Source of the DNA: an uncultured Bacteroides sp. | GTDB taxonomy: Bacteria > Bacteroidota > Bacteroidia > Bacteroidales > Bacteroidaceae | Length of the DNA: 64,000 nucleotides | Direction of reading: 5' to 3' | Assembly (NCBI RefSeq): GCF_910585845.1 | Contig: NZ_CAJUHF010000006.1 | Coordinates: 53,001-117,000 of the forward strand | Shown: in pieces, positions 26,163 to 36,622 of the stretch | How positions within the stretch are numbered: the first letter of the stretch is position 1 | Layout of the letters: every line of letters starts with the position of its first letter | Translations under genes and position numbers: made by a program | Notes under the pieces: generated by a model | Database searches by the model: none | Seen by the model: the letters and a program-made list of their open reading frames with translations, nothing else | Told to the model about the DNA's origin: nothing

Positions 26163-26852
26163 ATGTGGTTAAGTAATTCATCTGTAGGAAGGAAAGTGGT
26201 GATGAGCGTTACCGGTATCGCCCTTGTCCTGTTTCTGACGTTTCACATGGCGATGAACCTGGTTGCATTGATCTCGGCAGAGGGATACAACATGGTTTGT
26301 GAGTTCCTGGGAGCAAACTGGTACGCCTTGGCCGGCACGGCAGGTCTGGCCGCCCTTTTCATCATTCACATCATCTACGCTTTCTGGCTGACGATGCAGA
26401 ACCGCAAAGCACGCGGTAGCGAACGTTATGCCGTAGTAGACAAACCCAAAACTGTGGAATGGGCTTCACAGAACATGCTCGTGTTGGGTCTTATCGTAAT
26501 CGTAGGCTTATGCCTCCACTTGGTAAACTTCTGGTCGAAGATGCAGTTCCCCGAACTGATGCACAACATGGGGGTATGCACTGATACAGCAGCATTGCAG
26601 TTTGCTGCCGACGGCGTTTATCACATTCAGAACACATTCGGTAATCCGGTGCTCGTAGTGCTTTATCTCATTTGGCTTGCTGCACTGTGGTTCCACCTCA
26701 CCCACGGTTTCTGGAGCTCTATGCAGTCTCTGGGCTGGAACAACAAAGTATGGATCAACCGTTGGAAATGCATCTCTAACATCTACTCAACGATCGTTGT
26801 TGCATGCTTCGCCCTGGTAATTGTTGTATTCTTCGTAAAATCGTTGATGTAA
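26163..26852 (+). CDS. frdC: Fumarate reductase/succinate dehydrogenase cytochrome b subunit
   Basis: 229-residue membrane anchor of the B-type (single-subunit, di-heme) complex II, with five TM helices and conserved histidines in FLTFHMAMNL, FIIHIIYAFW, VGLCLHLVNFW, GVYHIQNTFGN and ALWFHLTHGFW. It passes electrons between menaquinone and the flavoprotein/iron-sulfur subunits. In anaerobic Bacteroides the complex mainly reduces fumarate to succinate. First gene of frdCAB. Confidence 0.93.
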   Translation: MWLSNSSVGRKVVMSVTGIALVLFLTFHMAMNLVALISAEGYNMVCEFLGANWYALAGTAGLAALFIIHIIYAFWLTMQNRKARGSERYAVVDKPKTVEWASQNMLVLGLIVIVGLCLHLVNFWSKMQFPELMHNMGVCTDTAALQFAADGVYHIQNTFGNPVLVVLYLIWLAALWFHLTHGFWSSMQSLGWNNKVWINRWKCISNIYSTIVVACFALVIVVFFVKSLM

Positions 26853-26972
26853 GTTTTTGAGTTCTTGAGTTTTTTGACTTCTTGAGTTGCCTTCCAGAAA
26901 CCTTAGGAAACAACCCGGGAACCAATAAACTAAGAAACTGATAGACTAAAAAACTAATAAACTAAAATCATT

Positions 26973-28952
<1,980 letters not shown>

Positions 28953-29078
28953 GAGAGTGACAAGCTACGTAGCTATGAGTGACAAGCTCAAGGCTACGGC
29001 CTGTCTAAGCATTAATTAACCCGCTATGGGCTGGAGCTCTTGTAGCTTATAGCTTGTAGCTTATTACTAAAAGAAACA
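28953..29078. repeat. Inverted word repeat between frdA and frdB
   Basis: Words such as GACAAGCTACGTAGCTATGA on the left are mirrored by GAGCTCTTGTAGCTTATAGC on the right (about 28960-28995 against 29034-29062), giving an imperfect hairpin inside the operon. It could adjust the frdA/frdB transcript ratio. Confidence 0.5.
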
Positions 29079-29834
29079 ATGGATAAAAATATATCATTTA
29101 CGCTCAAGGTATGGCGCCAGAAGGGCCCGAAAGCAAAAGGCGCTTTTGAAACATACCAGATGAAAGATATCCCCGGCGATACTTCATTCCTTGAAATGCT
29201 GGATATCCTGAACGAACAACTGATTTCGGAAGGTAAAGAGCCCATCGTATTCGACCACGACTGCCGCGAAGGTATCTGCGGTATGTGCTCACTCTACATC
29301 AACGGACACCCGCACGGTCCTGCAACAGGTGCAACGACCTGCCAGATCTACATGCGTCGCTTCAACGATGGCGACACCATCACGGTTGAGCCGTGGCGTT
29401 CTGCCGGTTTCCCGGTGATCAAAGACTTGATGGTAGACCGTACGGCATACGACAAGATCATGCAGGCAGGCGGTTACGTCAGCGTACGTACAGGAGCTCC
29501 CCAAGATGCCAATGCTATCCTGATTCCGAAGCCTATCGCTGACGAAGCTATGGATGCTGCTTCCTGCATTGGTTGCGGCGCTTGTGTAGCTGCTTGTAAG
29601 AATGGTTCTGCCATGTTGTTCGTCTCTGCCAAAGTGAGCCAGCTGAACCTGTTGCCGCAAGGCAAACCGGAAGCATTGCGCCGCGCAAAGGCCATGTTGA
29701 GCAAGATGGACGAACTCGGCTTCGGTAACTGTACCAACACACGTGCCTGCGAAGCTGAATGTCCGAAGAACATTTCCATCAGCAACATCGCACGCCTGAA
29801 CCGTGACTTCATCAAAGCTAAATTGAAAGACTAA
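29079..29834 (+). CDS. frdB: Fumarate reductase/succinate dehydrogenase iron-sulfur subunit
   Basis: 251-residue electron-transfer subunit. The N-terminal ferredoxin domain carries the [2Fe-2S] ligands Cys62, Cys67, Cys70 and Cys88 (DCREGICGMC..GATTC). The C-terminal domain has Cys163, Cys166, Cys169 and Cys173 (CIGCGACVAAC) and the second group in NCTNTRACEAECPKNI for the [4Fe-4S] and [3Fe-4S] clusters. Last gene of the operon, followed by an intrinsic terminator at 29866-29902. Confidence 0.95.
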   Translation: MDKNISFTLKVWRQKGPKAKGAFETYQMKDIPGDTSFLEMLDILNEQLISEGKEPIVFDHDCREGICGMCSLYINGHPHGPATGATTCQIYMRRFNDGDTITVEPWRSAGFPVIKDLMVDRTAYDKIMQAGGYVSVRTGAPQDANAILIPKPIADEAMDAASCIGCGACVAACKNGSAMLFVSAKVSQLNLLPQGKPEALRRAKAMLSKMDELGFGNCTNTRACEAECPKNISISNIARLNRDFIKAKLKD

Positions 29835-29865
29835 CCAGCCCTTTCTACATTTGATTAATATCAAC

Positions 29866-29902
29866 AACTCCTCTGTCGGGCAACTGGCAGGGGAGTTTTT
29901 TT
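29866..29902 (+). terminator. Intrinsic terminator of frdCAB
   Basis: AACTCCTCTG (29866-29875) pairs with CAGGGGAGTT (29888-29897), one G-U pair, followed by a run of T. Confidence 0.8.
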
Positions 29903-30038
29903 AACGATTAAAAGCCCTCAACTCTCCATTTTCAGTTCCTGACTGAACGAAACGATACTACCAAAAAGAAATCTCGTGCACGAAAACAGTGAATATCGGT
30001 GAAAGAAATTTAAAAGAAACCCAAACAAAAACTATTAT

Positions 30039-30070
30039 TTTGGAGGAAATGCAGCAAATAGCTACTTTTG
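30039..30070 (+). promoter_or_regulatory. Consensus promoter with no downstream gene on its strand
   Basis: TTTG (30039-30042), 20 nt, TACTTTTG (30063-30070). The next features on this strand are a hairpin and T-tract only 50-70 nt away, so it most likely drives a short RNA. Confidence 0.65.
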
Positions 30071-30075
30071 TGCAG

Positions 30076-30141
30076 TGATTTTTTTCATAGTATTAGATTT
30101 AAGGTTAACAAAGGTTGGAGTACGGCGGTACTCCTTTTTTT
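30076..30141 (+). ncRNA. Candidate small RNA of about 65 nt
   Basis: A full Bacteroides promoter (30039-30070) predicts a transcript start near 30076, and a strong intrinsic terminator (30117-30141) ends it. No reading frame on this strand between them carries a plausible protein: the frame open from 30075 runs antisense through dprA. The body includes TTAGATTTAAGGTTAACAAA. The unit lies between the frdB terminator and the 3' end of dprA, which converges on it. The family is not identified. The two ends are inferred from signals only. Confidence 0.45.
30117..30141 (+). terminator. Intrinsic terminator of the candidate small RNA
   Basis: GGAGTACGGCGGTACTCC (7-bp stem, 4-nt loop) followed by seven T. 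It lies 12 bp from the dprA stop. Confidence 0.75.
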
Positions 30142-30152
30142 ATGCCCCGACC

Positions 30153-31271
30153 TTATATCAGCAGGTGATACATCCCTCCCACCATTGCTTTGACCACTCC
30201 CTTCATCTCCAATTCGAAAAGCAAGGCAGTCATTTGGTTCACAGGCAGGTTGGCTTCCACCACCAAAGCATTGACATGCAAATCTCCCCGGGAAGACAGT
30301 ATGCGGACGATCATCTCTTCCGTCTCACTCAGTTCGGGAAAAAGTTCACGCTGTATGCCCTTCTGTTTTGCGGATACTGCGGCAGAGTTCCAGCCCATAG
30401 CAGCCACAAAATCTTCAGCTGACTGGAAAAGAGCGGCTTTATTCTCGCGTATCAGCATATTGCAACCTCGTGAGTTTACGTCCGTGATACGCCCCGGAAC
30501 GGCAAAACAATCACGATGATAACCCACAGCCAGATCGGCAGTAATCAAGGAACCGCCTTTCTCGGCAGACTCCACAACGATAGTCGCATCACTCATACCT
30601 GCCACAATGCGATTGCGACTGACAAAGTTATACCGGTCGGGATTGGTCTCAGTCAGAAATTCAGTAAGCAGTCCCCCATTTGCCAACATATCGACGGCCG
30701 TATTGCGGTGTACATAAGGATAAATGCGATCTAAACCATGCGCCAAGACCGCCACCGTAGAAAGATGGTTTGCCAATGCCGCACGGTGCGAATGGATATC
30801 AATGCCGTATGCCAATCCGCTCGCGACCAGCACATCGGGACACAGCGCTGCCAGTTCGCGAAGGAAATCGGCACAGAACTGTTTACCATATTCCGTGGCA
30901 TTGCGCGTACCTACCATGGCAATAACATGGAGACGATTGAAGTCAACATTCCCTTTGAAGAAAAGAGCCACCGGAGCATCGTCACACTCCCGAAGGCGCG
31001 AGGGATAGGCTTCGTCTTTCAGTGTAAGACACATCAAACGGTTCTTCTCCACAAACTCCATCTCCTGCTCGGCACGAGAGAAAGCCGCAGGACTATCCAG
31101 TGCAGCAACCACAGCGGGAGTTACGCCAGGCAGCAAATCAGGCAATTCCTTACGCTGGCGAAAAACCTCGGCGGCACTACCCATGCCGTCAATTAAACGT
31201 TTTGCCCCGATATGTCCTATACCGGGGCAGAGAGTGAGTGCTATGCTGCAAATACGTTCGTCGTTGTTCAT
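30153..31271 (-). CDS. dprA: DNA-processing protein A
   Basis: 372-residue cytosolic single-strand-DNA-binding protein that loads RecA in natural transformation. The extended Rossmann fold shows AMVGTRNATEYGK, ASGLAYGIDIHSHRAAL, LAHGLDRIYPYVHR and NRIVAGMSDATIVVESAEKGGSLITADLAV. An N-terminal helix-hairpin-helix region (about 1-60) and a C-terminal winged-helix DprA domain (about 310-372) complete the usual architecture. Downstream of the thioesterase gene by 33 bp on the same strand, so probably cotranscribed with U32 and the thioesterase. Confidence 0.95.
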   Translation of the reverse strand: MNNDERICSIALTLCPGIGHIGAKRLIDGMGSAAEVFRQRKELPDLLPGVTPAVVAALDSPAAFSRAEQEMEFVEKNRLMCLTLKDEAYPSRLRECDDAPVALFFKGNVDFNRLHVIAMVGTRNATEYGKQFCADFLRELAALCPDVLVASGLAYGIDIHSHRAALANHLSTVAVLAHGLDRIYPYVHRNTAVDMLANGGLLTEFLTETNPDRYNFVSRNRIVAGMSDATIVVESAEKGGSLITADLAVGYHRDCFAVPGRITDVNSRGCNMLIRENKAALFQSAEDFVAAMGWNSAAVSAKQKGIQRELFPELSETEEMIVRILSSRGDLHVNALVVEANLPVNQMTALLFELEMKGVVKAMVGGMYHLLI

Positions 31272-31304
31272 GGCAGGGGATGGTTAATGATGAAGGGCAG
31301 ATGG

Positions 31305-31718
31305 TTAACGGTTGGCGGCAAGATAAGGTTCAAAGATAGTATCGAACAACTCACTGTCGCTCAAACGCCCATTCACCACACATACGGTTTCCACTGTCGC
31401 TTTTATAGCTATTTTATTATCGCTTTTCCGGAAGATGTCCTGATAGAACACATACTTGATGCCTTCTTTTACCATATAAAGTTTGGAGACAAACAGGTCT
31501 CCACTCTTCAGCGGGGTCTTGAATGCCATATTGATACGTGCCACTACCGGATCTACTCCCTGCTCATGCAGTTTGGCAAAACTCACACCCGTTGACAGCA
31601 GAAATTCGTGGCGCGTATGCTCCAGATAATGCTGGTAATTCGCATTGTTCACGATGCCTTGCAGGTCACACTCATAGTCCCGCACTTTCATCTCCAATTC
31701 ATAGATATATTTTCCCAT
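31305..31718 (-). CDS. Acyl-CoA thioesterase, hotdog fold (YbgC/FadM-like)
   Basis: 137-residue 4HBT-family thioesterase. VRDYECDLQGIVNNANYQHYLEHTRHEFL holds the active-site Asp-containing motif of the YbgC/4HBT group (D..G.V....Y..Y.E..R). Predicted to hydrolyse acyl-CoA in the cytosol. Middle gene of a minus-strand group with U32 (56-bp gap) and dprA (33-bp gap). Confidence 0.85.
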   Translation of the reverse strand: MGKYIYELEMKVRDYECDLQGIVNNANYQHYLEHTRHEFLLSTGVSFAKLHEQGVDPVVARINMAFKTPLKSGDLFVSKLYMVKEGIKYVFYQDIFRKSDNKIAIKATVETVCVVNGRLSDSELFDTIFEPYLAANR

Positions 31719-31774
31719 AACTAAACTATAAAGTCATACTTAAACTGTAAAAAGACACGCCATCATACCTCACG

Positions 31775-33058
31775 TCATCCACGGGTTTTCTCAATGTCCA
31801 GTCCCTTGAATCTTTTCAGTTCCTCGGTAGAGACCAACTTATAGAGTTTATCGCTGGGACGTATCTTACCCGCTTTCATCGAGAAATGTTCCCCTTTCTT
31901 CACGGTCTGTACGGGCTTCAGGTCAACCCGTGCTTCTTCGAGTGTAGTGAACACTGCCCCTGTGGTAGGTCCTGTAATCAGCAGTTTGTCTCCCACATTC
32001 AGTTCGGCAGCTTCTACCAGAAATTCCGCTACACCGATATTGGAGAAATACCTGATACCTTTTCCTACGTATATCTTACGTTCGGTAGCGGCAGAGCCGT
32101 AGTTCTTGGTCCATTCGCCAAGACGTTGTCCCAGATAATATCCGTCCCAGAAACCACGGTTGAAGACGGTTTTCAGCCGTTCATCCCAGGCAGTAATCTT
32201 CTCGTCGGTGAAAGTGCCGTTCAGATAAGCGCGGATGGCTTCTTTGTAGCACTCCACTACCGTACGCACATACTCAGGCCCACGGGCACGACCTTCTATC
32301 TTGAAGACACGTACGCCGGCATCCATCATTTTGTTCATGAAATGGATAGTCTTCAGATCCTTGGGCGACATGATGTATTGGTTATCTACTTCCAGTTCCA
32401 CATCCGTCTCCTTGTCGCGCACGATGTACGAACGGCGGCACACCTGCATGCAGGCACCCCGGTTGGCCGAATTGTTCATCTCATGCAGCGAGAGGTAGCA
32501 CTTTCCACTGACCGCCATGCAGAGCGCGCCATGACAGAACATTTCGATACGGATAGGCTGACCACTGGGTCCGCAGATGTTCTCTTCGCAAATGTGCCGG
32601 TAGATTTCCGCCACTTGTTCCAGCTTCAGTTCGCGTGCCAGTACCACCACATCGGCAAACTGGGCATAGAAGCGGAGCGCTTCTACGTTGGAGATGTTCA
32701 GTTGGGTACTGAGATGCACTTCCTGTCCGATCTGCCTTGCATAACTCATCACAGCCACGTCTGCCGCAATCACGGCAGAGATACCCGCTGCCTTGGCGGC
32801 ATCTACAATGGTACGCATCAGTGGAATATCTTGATCGTATATAATGGTGTTGACTGTGAGATAACTCTTCATCCCATGTTCGTCGCAGGTACGGGCTATC
32901 TCCCGCAGATCGTCGATAGTGAACGTATTTGCCGAACGGGCACGCATATTCAAATTCTCAATGCCGAAATAGATGGAATCGGCTCCAGCCTGTATGGCCG
33001 CCGCAAGCGACTCGCGGGAGCCGACGGGCGCCATGATTTCAAAATCATTCAGTTTCAT
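31775..33058 (-). CDS. U32-family protein (peptidase U32/tRNA-hydroxylation type)
   Basis: 427-residue protein with an N-terminal TIM-barrel-like U32 domain. The family signature is EMFCHGALCMAVSGKCYLS (about 171-189), with further cysteines in RGACMQVCRR that fit an iron-sulfur site. U32 proteins were once called collagenases; several are now known to act in RNA hydroxylation or ubiquinone synthesis. Length and end structure are closest to the YegQ/TrhP-like group, which works in 5-hydroxyuridine formation at tRNA position 34. The assignment to that role is inference. Divergent from dusB, another tRNA-modification gene. A minus-strand -7 box TACCTTTG occurs at 33092-33099. Confidence 0.8.
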   Translation of the reverse strand: MKLNDFEIMAPVGSRESLAAAIQAGADSIYFGIENLNMRARSANTFTIDDLREIARTCDEHGMKSYLTVNTIIYDQDIPLMRTIVDAAKAAGISAVIAADVAVMSYARQIGQEVHLSTQLNISNVEALRFYAQFADVVVLARELKLEQVAEIYRHICEENICGPSGQPIRIEMFCHGALCMAVSGKCYLSLHEMNNSANRGACMQVCRRSYIVRDKETDVELEVDNQYIMSPKDLKTIHFMNKMMDAGVRVFKIEGRARGPEYVRTVVECYKEAIRAYLNGTFTDEKITAWDERLKTVFNRGFWDGYYLGQRLGEWTKNYGSAATERKIYVGKGIRYFSNIGVAEFLVEAAELNVGDKLLITGPTTGAVFTTLEEARVDLKPVQTVKKGEHFSMKAGKIRPSDKLYKLVSTEELKRFKGLDIEKTRG

Positions 33059-33106
33059 TATTCTTCATTACTTAAAATGAGACTTCGGAGACAAAGGTAG
33101 CTCTTT

Positions 33107-33140
33107 TTTGTAGCAGAGCGTTCTTTTTTCCGTATTTTTG
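33107..33140 (+). promoter_or_regulatory. Promoter for dusB
   Basis: TTTG (33107-33110), 22 nt, TATTTTTG (33133-33140), 32 nt before dusB. The minus-strand -7 box for the U32 gene (33092-33099) lies just upstream, so the two promoters are back to back. Confidence 0.55.
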
Positions 33141-33172
33141 CAGCGAAATAATCATATTACTTCTATAGATTC

Positions 33173-34153
33173 ATGAAAATAGGCCATATAGACTTGGGCG
33201 AACGCCCCATATTTTTAGCCCCAATGGAAGATGTCACCGATCCTGCTTTCCGACTGATGTGCAAGAACTTCGGCGCCGACATGGTATACACCGAATTTGT
33301 TTCGGCCGATGCCCTGATACGTTCCGTCAGCAAGACCGAACAGAAACTGAACATCAGTGATGAAGAGCGTCCCGTCGCCATACAGATATACGGCAAGGAT
33401 ACGGCAACGATGGTAGAAGCTGCCCGCATCGTAGAAGAGGCTCGTCCGGACCTGCTGGACCTGAACTTTGGTTGTCCCGTAAAGCGGGTGGCAGGCAAGG
33501 GTGCAGGCGCAGGTATGTTGCAAAACACCCCTAAGATGCTGGAAATTACCCGCGCAGTAGTAGATGCTGTAAACATCCCCGTCACCGTAAAAACCCGCTT
33601 AGGTTGGGATGCGAACAGCAAAATCATTGTAGAACTTGCCGAACAGTTGCAAGATTGTGGCATCGCCGCACTCACCATACATGGCCGTACCCGTGCACAG
33701 ATGTACACCGGCGAAGCCGACTGGACGCTGATTGGCGAAGTGAAGAAGAACCCGCGCATGCATATTCCCATCATCGGCAACGGTGACATCACTACCCCCC
33801 AACGGGCAAAGGAGTGTTTTGACCTTTACGGAGTGGATGCCATCATGATAGGACGTGCCAGCTTCGGACGGCCATGGATCTTCAAGGAAGTGAAACACTA
33901 TCTGGAGACAGGCGAAGAGTTAACGCCGCTCAGTTCCGAATGGAAACTGAACGTGCTGCGGCAAGAAGTGGAAGACAGTGTCCGATTGCTGGACGAGAGA
34001 AGGGGCATACTACACGTACGCCGGCATTTGGCGGCAAGTCCGCTCTTCAAGGGAATACCCAATTTCAGGGAAACGCGCATCGCAATGTTACGCGCAGAGA
34101 CTCAAAAAGAACTGTTCGACTTGTTTGCAACCATAGAAGAACTATTGCCTTGA
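33173..34153 (+). CDS. dusB: tRNA-dihydrouridine synthase B
   Basis: 326-residue FMN enzyme that reduces uridines in the tRNA D-loop. FMN-binding LAPMEDVTDPAFR, the catalytic Cys101 in NFGCPVKRV, GKGAGAGM, TVKTRLGW, IHGRTRAQMY, GNGDI and MIGRASFGRPW are all present. The C-terminal helical RNA-binding domain covers about 240-320. Single-gene unit. Confidence 0.94.
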   Translation: MKIGHIDLGERPIFLAPMEDVTDPAFRLMCKNFGADMVYTEFVSADALIRSVSKTEQKLNISDEERPVAIQIYGKDTATMVEAARIVEEARPDLLDLNFGCPVKRVAGKGAGAGMLQNTPKMLEITRAVVDAVNIPVTVKTRLGWDANSKIIVELAEQLQDCGIAALTIHGRTRAQMYTGEADWTLIGEVKKNPRMHIPIIGNGDITTPQRAKECFDLYGVDAIMIGRASFGRPWIFKEVKHYLETGEELTPLSSEWKLNVLRQEVEDSVRLLDERRGILHVRRHLAASPLFKGIPNFRETRIAMLRAETQKELFDLFATIEELLP

Positions 34154-34242
34154 AAATACTTGCGGAGCCTTTTCTGAAAATACTTCCTACATTCGGAATA
34201 AAAAAATAATTGTCCGAAAACTTGAAATACAGAAAAAAAGCC

Positions 34243-34250
34243 TACTTTTG
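34243..34250 (+). promoter_or_regulatory. -7 box TACTTTTG before the LPP20-like gene
   Basis: TACTTTTG fits TAnnTTTG, with CTTG 18 nt upstream (34221-34224), 34 nt before ATG 34285. Confidence 0.45.
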
Positions 34251-34284
34251 CAGGGTATTTGATAACAGGAAAACATACTACAAT

Positions 34285-36108
34285 ATGAAAAGGAGCGCAT
34301 TTGCCATTATTACATTCTTGCTTTTCGCCATTACTGCAAACGGGCAGTCCATTGAGGAAATACAGTCGAGCAAAGACTACATCTGGGGGACCGGAAACGC
34401 CTCCACGCTGAAGAAAGCCGACAATGAAGCCCTTGCTGCACTCATCAGTCAGATCTCCACCAATGTATCTTCCAAGTTCGAACAACTGACGGAAGGCGGA
34501 ACGAATGGCGACCAAGCAACCGTAGACGAGACATTCAAATCGGTCATCAACACCTATTCGCGCGCCACGCTGAACAACACCCGGCGCATTGTGATACAGA
34601 ATGAACCGGAAGCCGTTGTCATGCGCTACATCAAGGTAGCCGAGATACAAAAGATCTTCGACGGACGAAAAACTAAAATACTCGATTTCGTGCAGGAGGG
34701 TATGCATGCCGAGAAAAAAGCACAAGTGGCAGACGCATTACGCTACTACTATTGGGCTCTCGTCCTGCTGCAAAGCTATCCCGATGGAAACTTCCTCACT
34801 ACAAAAGACGAAGATGATGGCAAAGAGCTGTTACTCGCCACGTGGATACCCAAACAGATGAATGACATCTTCTCCAACCTGAAAGTGAGCATGGAGAGCA
34901 CACATCTGGACGGTGATCTGAAGACCATCAATCTACGAGTGACCTACAAAGGACAACCGGCACGCAACTATGATTATACCTACTTCGACGGACGAGACTG
35001 GTCCAACATCTTCTCTGCCAAGGATGGCACGGGCATCGTAGAACTGCCGGCACTTGCCAGCGCACGCAACCTGCAATTGCGCACAGAATACATGTTCGAG
35101 GGCGAAGCCAACATCGACAACGAACTGGCGGAAGTCATGGGAACCATCAATCCCATATCCATGCGCAACTGCGCACTGAAACTGGAAGGAGAAGAGCCTA
35201 AGCCCGGTGAAGAAAAGACGGAAAACGTCCTGATGGCCGATGCCGACAGTGCCACGACCACGAACAGTGGCATGCATTTCTTATCGAACATAGAATCTGC
35301 TGCCTACGAAGAGACTATGAAGAAGGTGGAGAGTGCCATACGCACACGCAACTACGACGGCATCCAGTCACTCTGCACCGAAAGCGGCTACGACATGTTC
35401 AACCGTCTTATCAAGTACGGGCAAGCCAAGATTATCAGCGAACCACAATTCAAATTCCTGGAGTGCAATGGAGAGATCACGTGCCGCAGCCTGCCTATGA
35501 GTTTCAAGTTCAAGAGCAACCAGCGCACCTTTGTGGAAGACGTCGTCTTCACCCTCAACAAGGAGGGGAAAATAGACTGCCTTTCCTTCGGCCTCAACAA
35601 GCCTGCCGTGGACGACATCATGAACCAGACTTCATGGAACGATACCGTACGCAACGTGCTTATCAATTTCCTGGAAAGCTACAAGACGGCATACGCCCTG
35701 AAACGCTACGAATACATCAACAGTATCTTCTCGGACGACGCGCTGATCATCACCGGTTCGGTACTGAAACATACCGTGGCCAACGAAGGACAACCCATGA
35801 GCAAGCAGGCCGTGAAATACACCCGTCAGACCAAGTCGGAGTATATGAAGAAACTGCAACACATCTTCCGCAGCTCGGAGTTCATCAACCTGCGTTTCGC
35901 CGACAACCAAGTGCGCAAGTCGGGTGTAGGAGGCGAAATCTATGGTATACAGATCAAGCAGGACTACTTCTCGTCCAGCTATGGGGACACGGGATACCTG
36001 TTCCTGATGGTCGACCTGAATAATCCCAAAGAACCGGTTATCCACGTGCGTACCTGGCAACCGGAAAAAGACCCGAACTTCGGGCTGATAGACCTGAGCC
36101 ATTTCTAA
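34285..36108 (+). CDS. LPP20-like exported protein
   Basis: 607-residue exported protein with a signal peptide (MKRSAFAIITFLLFAITANG, no lipobox Cys). Residues about 30-150 resemble the LPP20/FlgT-like N-terminal fold (SKDYIWGTGNASTLKKADNEALAALISQIS). The remaining 450 residues are not recognised; they contain a beta-rich middle and an end with repeated FNRLIKYG/KFKSNQRTFVEDVVF-type strands. An upstream in-frame ATG at 34210 precedes the -7 box and is rejected. It is the first of five plus-strand genes for surface proteins, but the 514-bp gap after it suggests a separate promoter for the rest. Confidence 0.6.
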   Translation: MKRSAFAIITFLLFAITANGQSIEEIQSSKDYIWGTGNASTLKKADNEALAALISQISTNVSSKFEQLTEGGTNGDQATVDETFKSVINTYSRATLNNTRRIVIQNEPEAVVMRYIKVAEIQKIFDGRKTKILDFVQEGMHAEKKAQVADALRYYYWALVLLQSYPDGNFLTTKDEDDGKELLLATWIPKQMNDIFSNLKVSMESTHLDGDLKTINLRVTYKGQPARNYDYTYFDGRDWSNIFSAKDGTGIVELPALASARNLQLRTEYMFEGEANIDNELAEVMGTINPISMRNCALKLEGEEPKPGEEKTENVLMADADSATTTNSGMHFLSNIESAAYEETMKKVESAIRTRNYDGIQSLCTESGYDMFNRLIKYGQAKIISEPQFKFLECNGEITCRSLPMSFKFKSNQRTFVEDVVFTLNKEGKIDCLSFGLNKPAVDDIMNQTSWNDTVRNVLINFLESYKTAYALKRYEYINSIFSDDALIITGSVLKHTVANEGQPMSKQAVKYTRQTKSEYMKKLQHIFRSSEFINLRFADNQVRKSGVGGEIYGIQIKQDYFSSSYGDTGYLFLMVDLNNPKEPVIHVRTWQPEKDPNFGLIDLSHF

Positions 36109-36144
36109 AAATCCTCTGCTAATTCTTACAGTCGCATACCGTGA

Positions 36145-36258
36145 AGGTATGTCAGAACCGATTTATTACAAATATCCGGATTATCACAAATTATCTAACT
36201 TGATCATTAAATATATTTGTGGCAATCCGGATAATTTATAGTGAGTTTTGACATACCT
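36145..36258. repeat. 114-bp inverted-repeat element (MITE-like or long hairpin)
   Basis: Outer perfect 10-bp arms AGGTATGTCA (36145-36154) and TGACATACCT (36249-36258); inner imperfect 21-22 bp arms (about 36171-36191 and 36215-36237) both containing ATCCGGATT and CACAAAT. A TATATTTG box (36212-36219) lies across the inner loop. No target-site duplication is obvious. Confidence 0.65.
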
Positions 36259-36576
36259 CCATGTCGTATCATATGAATAGAATCAGAATTCATCAAAAAT
36301 TGACCCTATACCCCCTGCTAAAGCTTAACAAAAGGACAACGGAAATTTAGTAAAACCCCACTAATTTTTCACTAAAAATTCTCCAGAACAAAATACACCG
36401 TTGAAAGAACAAAATCCAAAGTATTAACTCGAAAAAGAAGACTAAAACTATTTTTGGGGAGATGCAATGTCTCAATTTCTATAAATTTGTAACGGTTTTC
36501 CGTTACAAGAAATAAGTATTTTCTAACATATTTTGAATATTAAGACAAAAAATAGAGTGATCAGACAAAAAAAGTA

Positions 36577-36584
36577 TATATTTG
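36577..36584 (+). promoter_or_regulatory. -7 box TATATTTG before the first FN3-repeat lipoprotein
   Basis: Perfect TAnnTTTG located 38 nt before ATG 36623. It makes the longer frame starting at 36533 unlikely. Confidence 0.45.
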
Positions 36585-36622
36585 TAACGAAGAATATTAA
36601 ATACCTTTTATATATTTATTTT

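Larger units (their letters stand above)
36109..36622. other. 514-bp regulatory intergenic region
   Basis: Contains a 114-bp two-part inverted repeat (36145-36258), three possible -7 boxes (TATTTTTG 36449-36456, TAAATTTG 36482-36489, TATATTTG 36577-36584), and a 9-bp hairpin TTGTAACGG/CCGTTACAA (36487-36508) overlapping the second box. The second and third boxes share the sequence TTTGTAACG at the predicted transcript start side. No gene seen. Confidence 0.6.

Noticed and set aside
31886..33100. 404-codon open frame opposite the U32 gene
   Set aside because: It lies wholly antisense to a gene with clear family motifs and shows no recognisable domain; it is a by-product of codon use.
36145..36258. 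Proven phase-variable invertible promoter
   Set aside because: Arms are short for known Bacteroides invertible promoters, no recombinase gene is nearby, and no -33 box pairs with the internal -7 box; kept only as a hypothesis in the findings.
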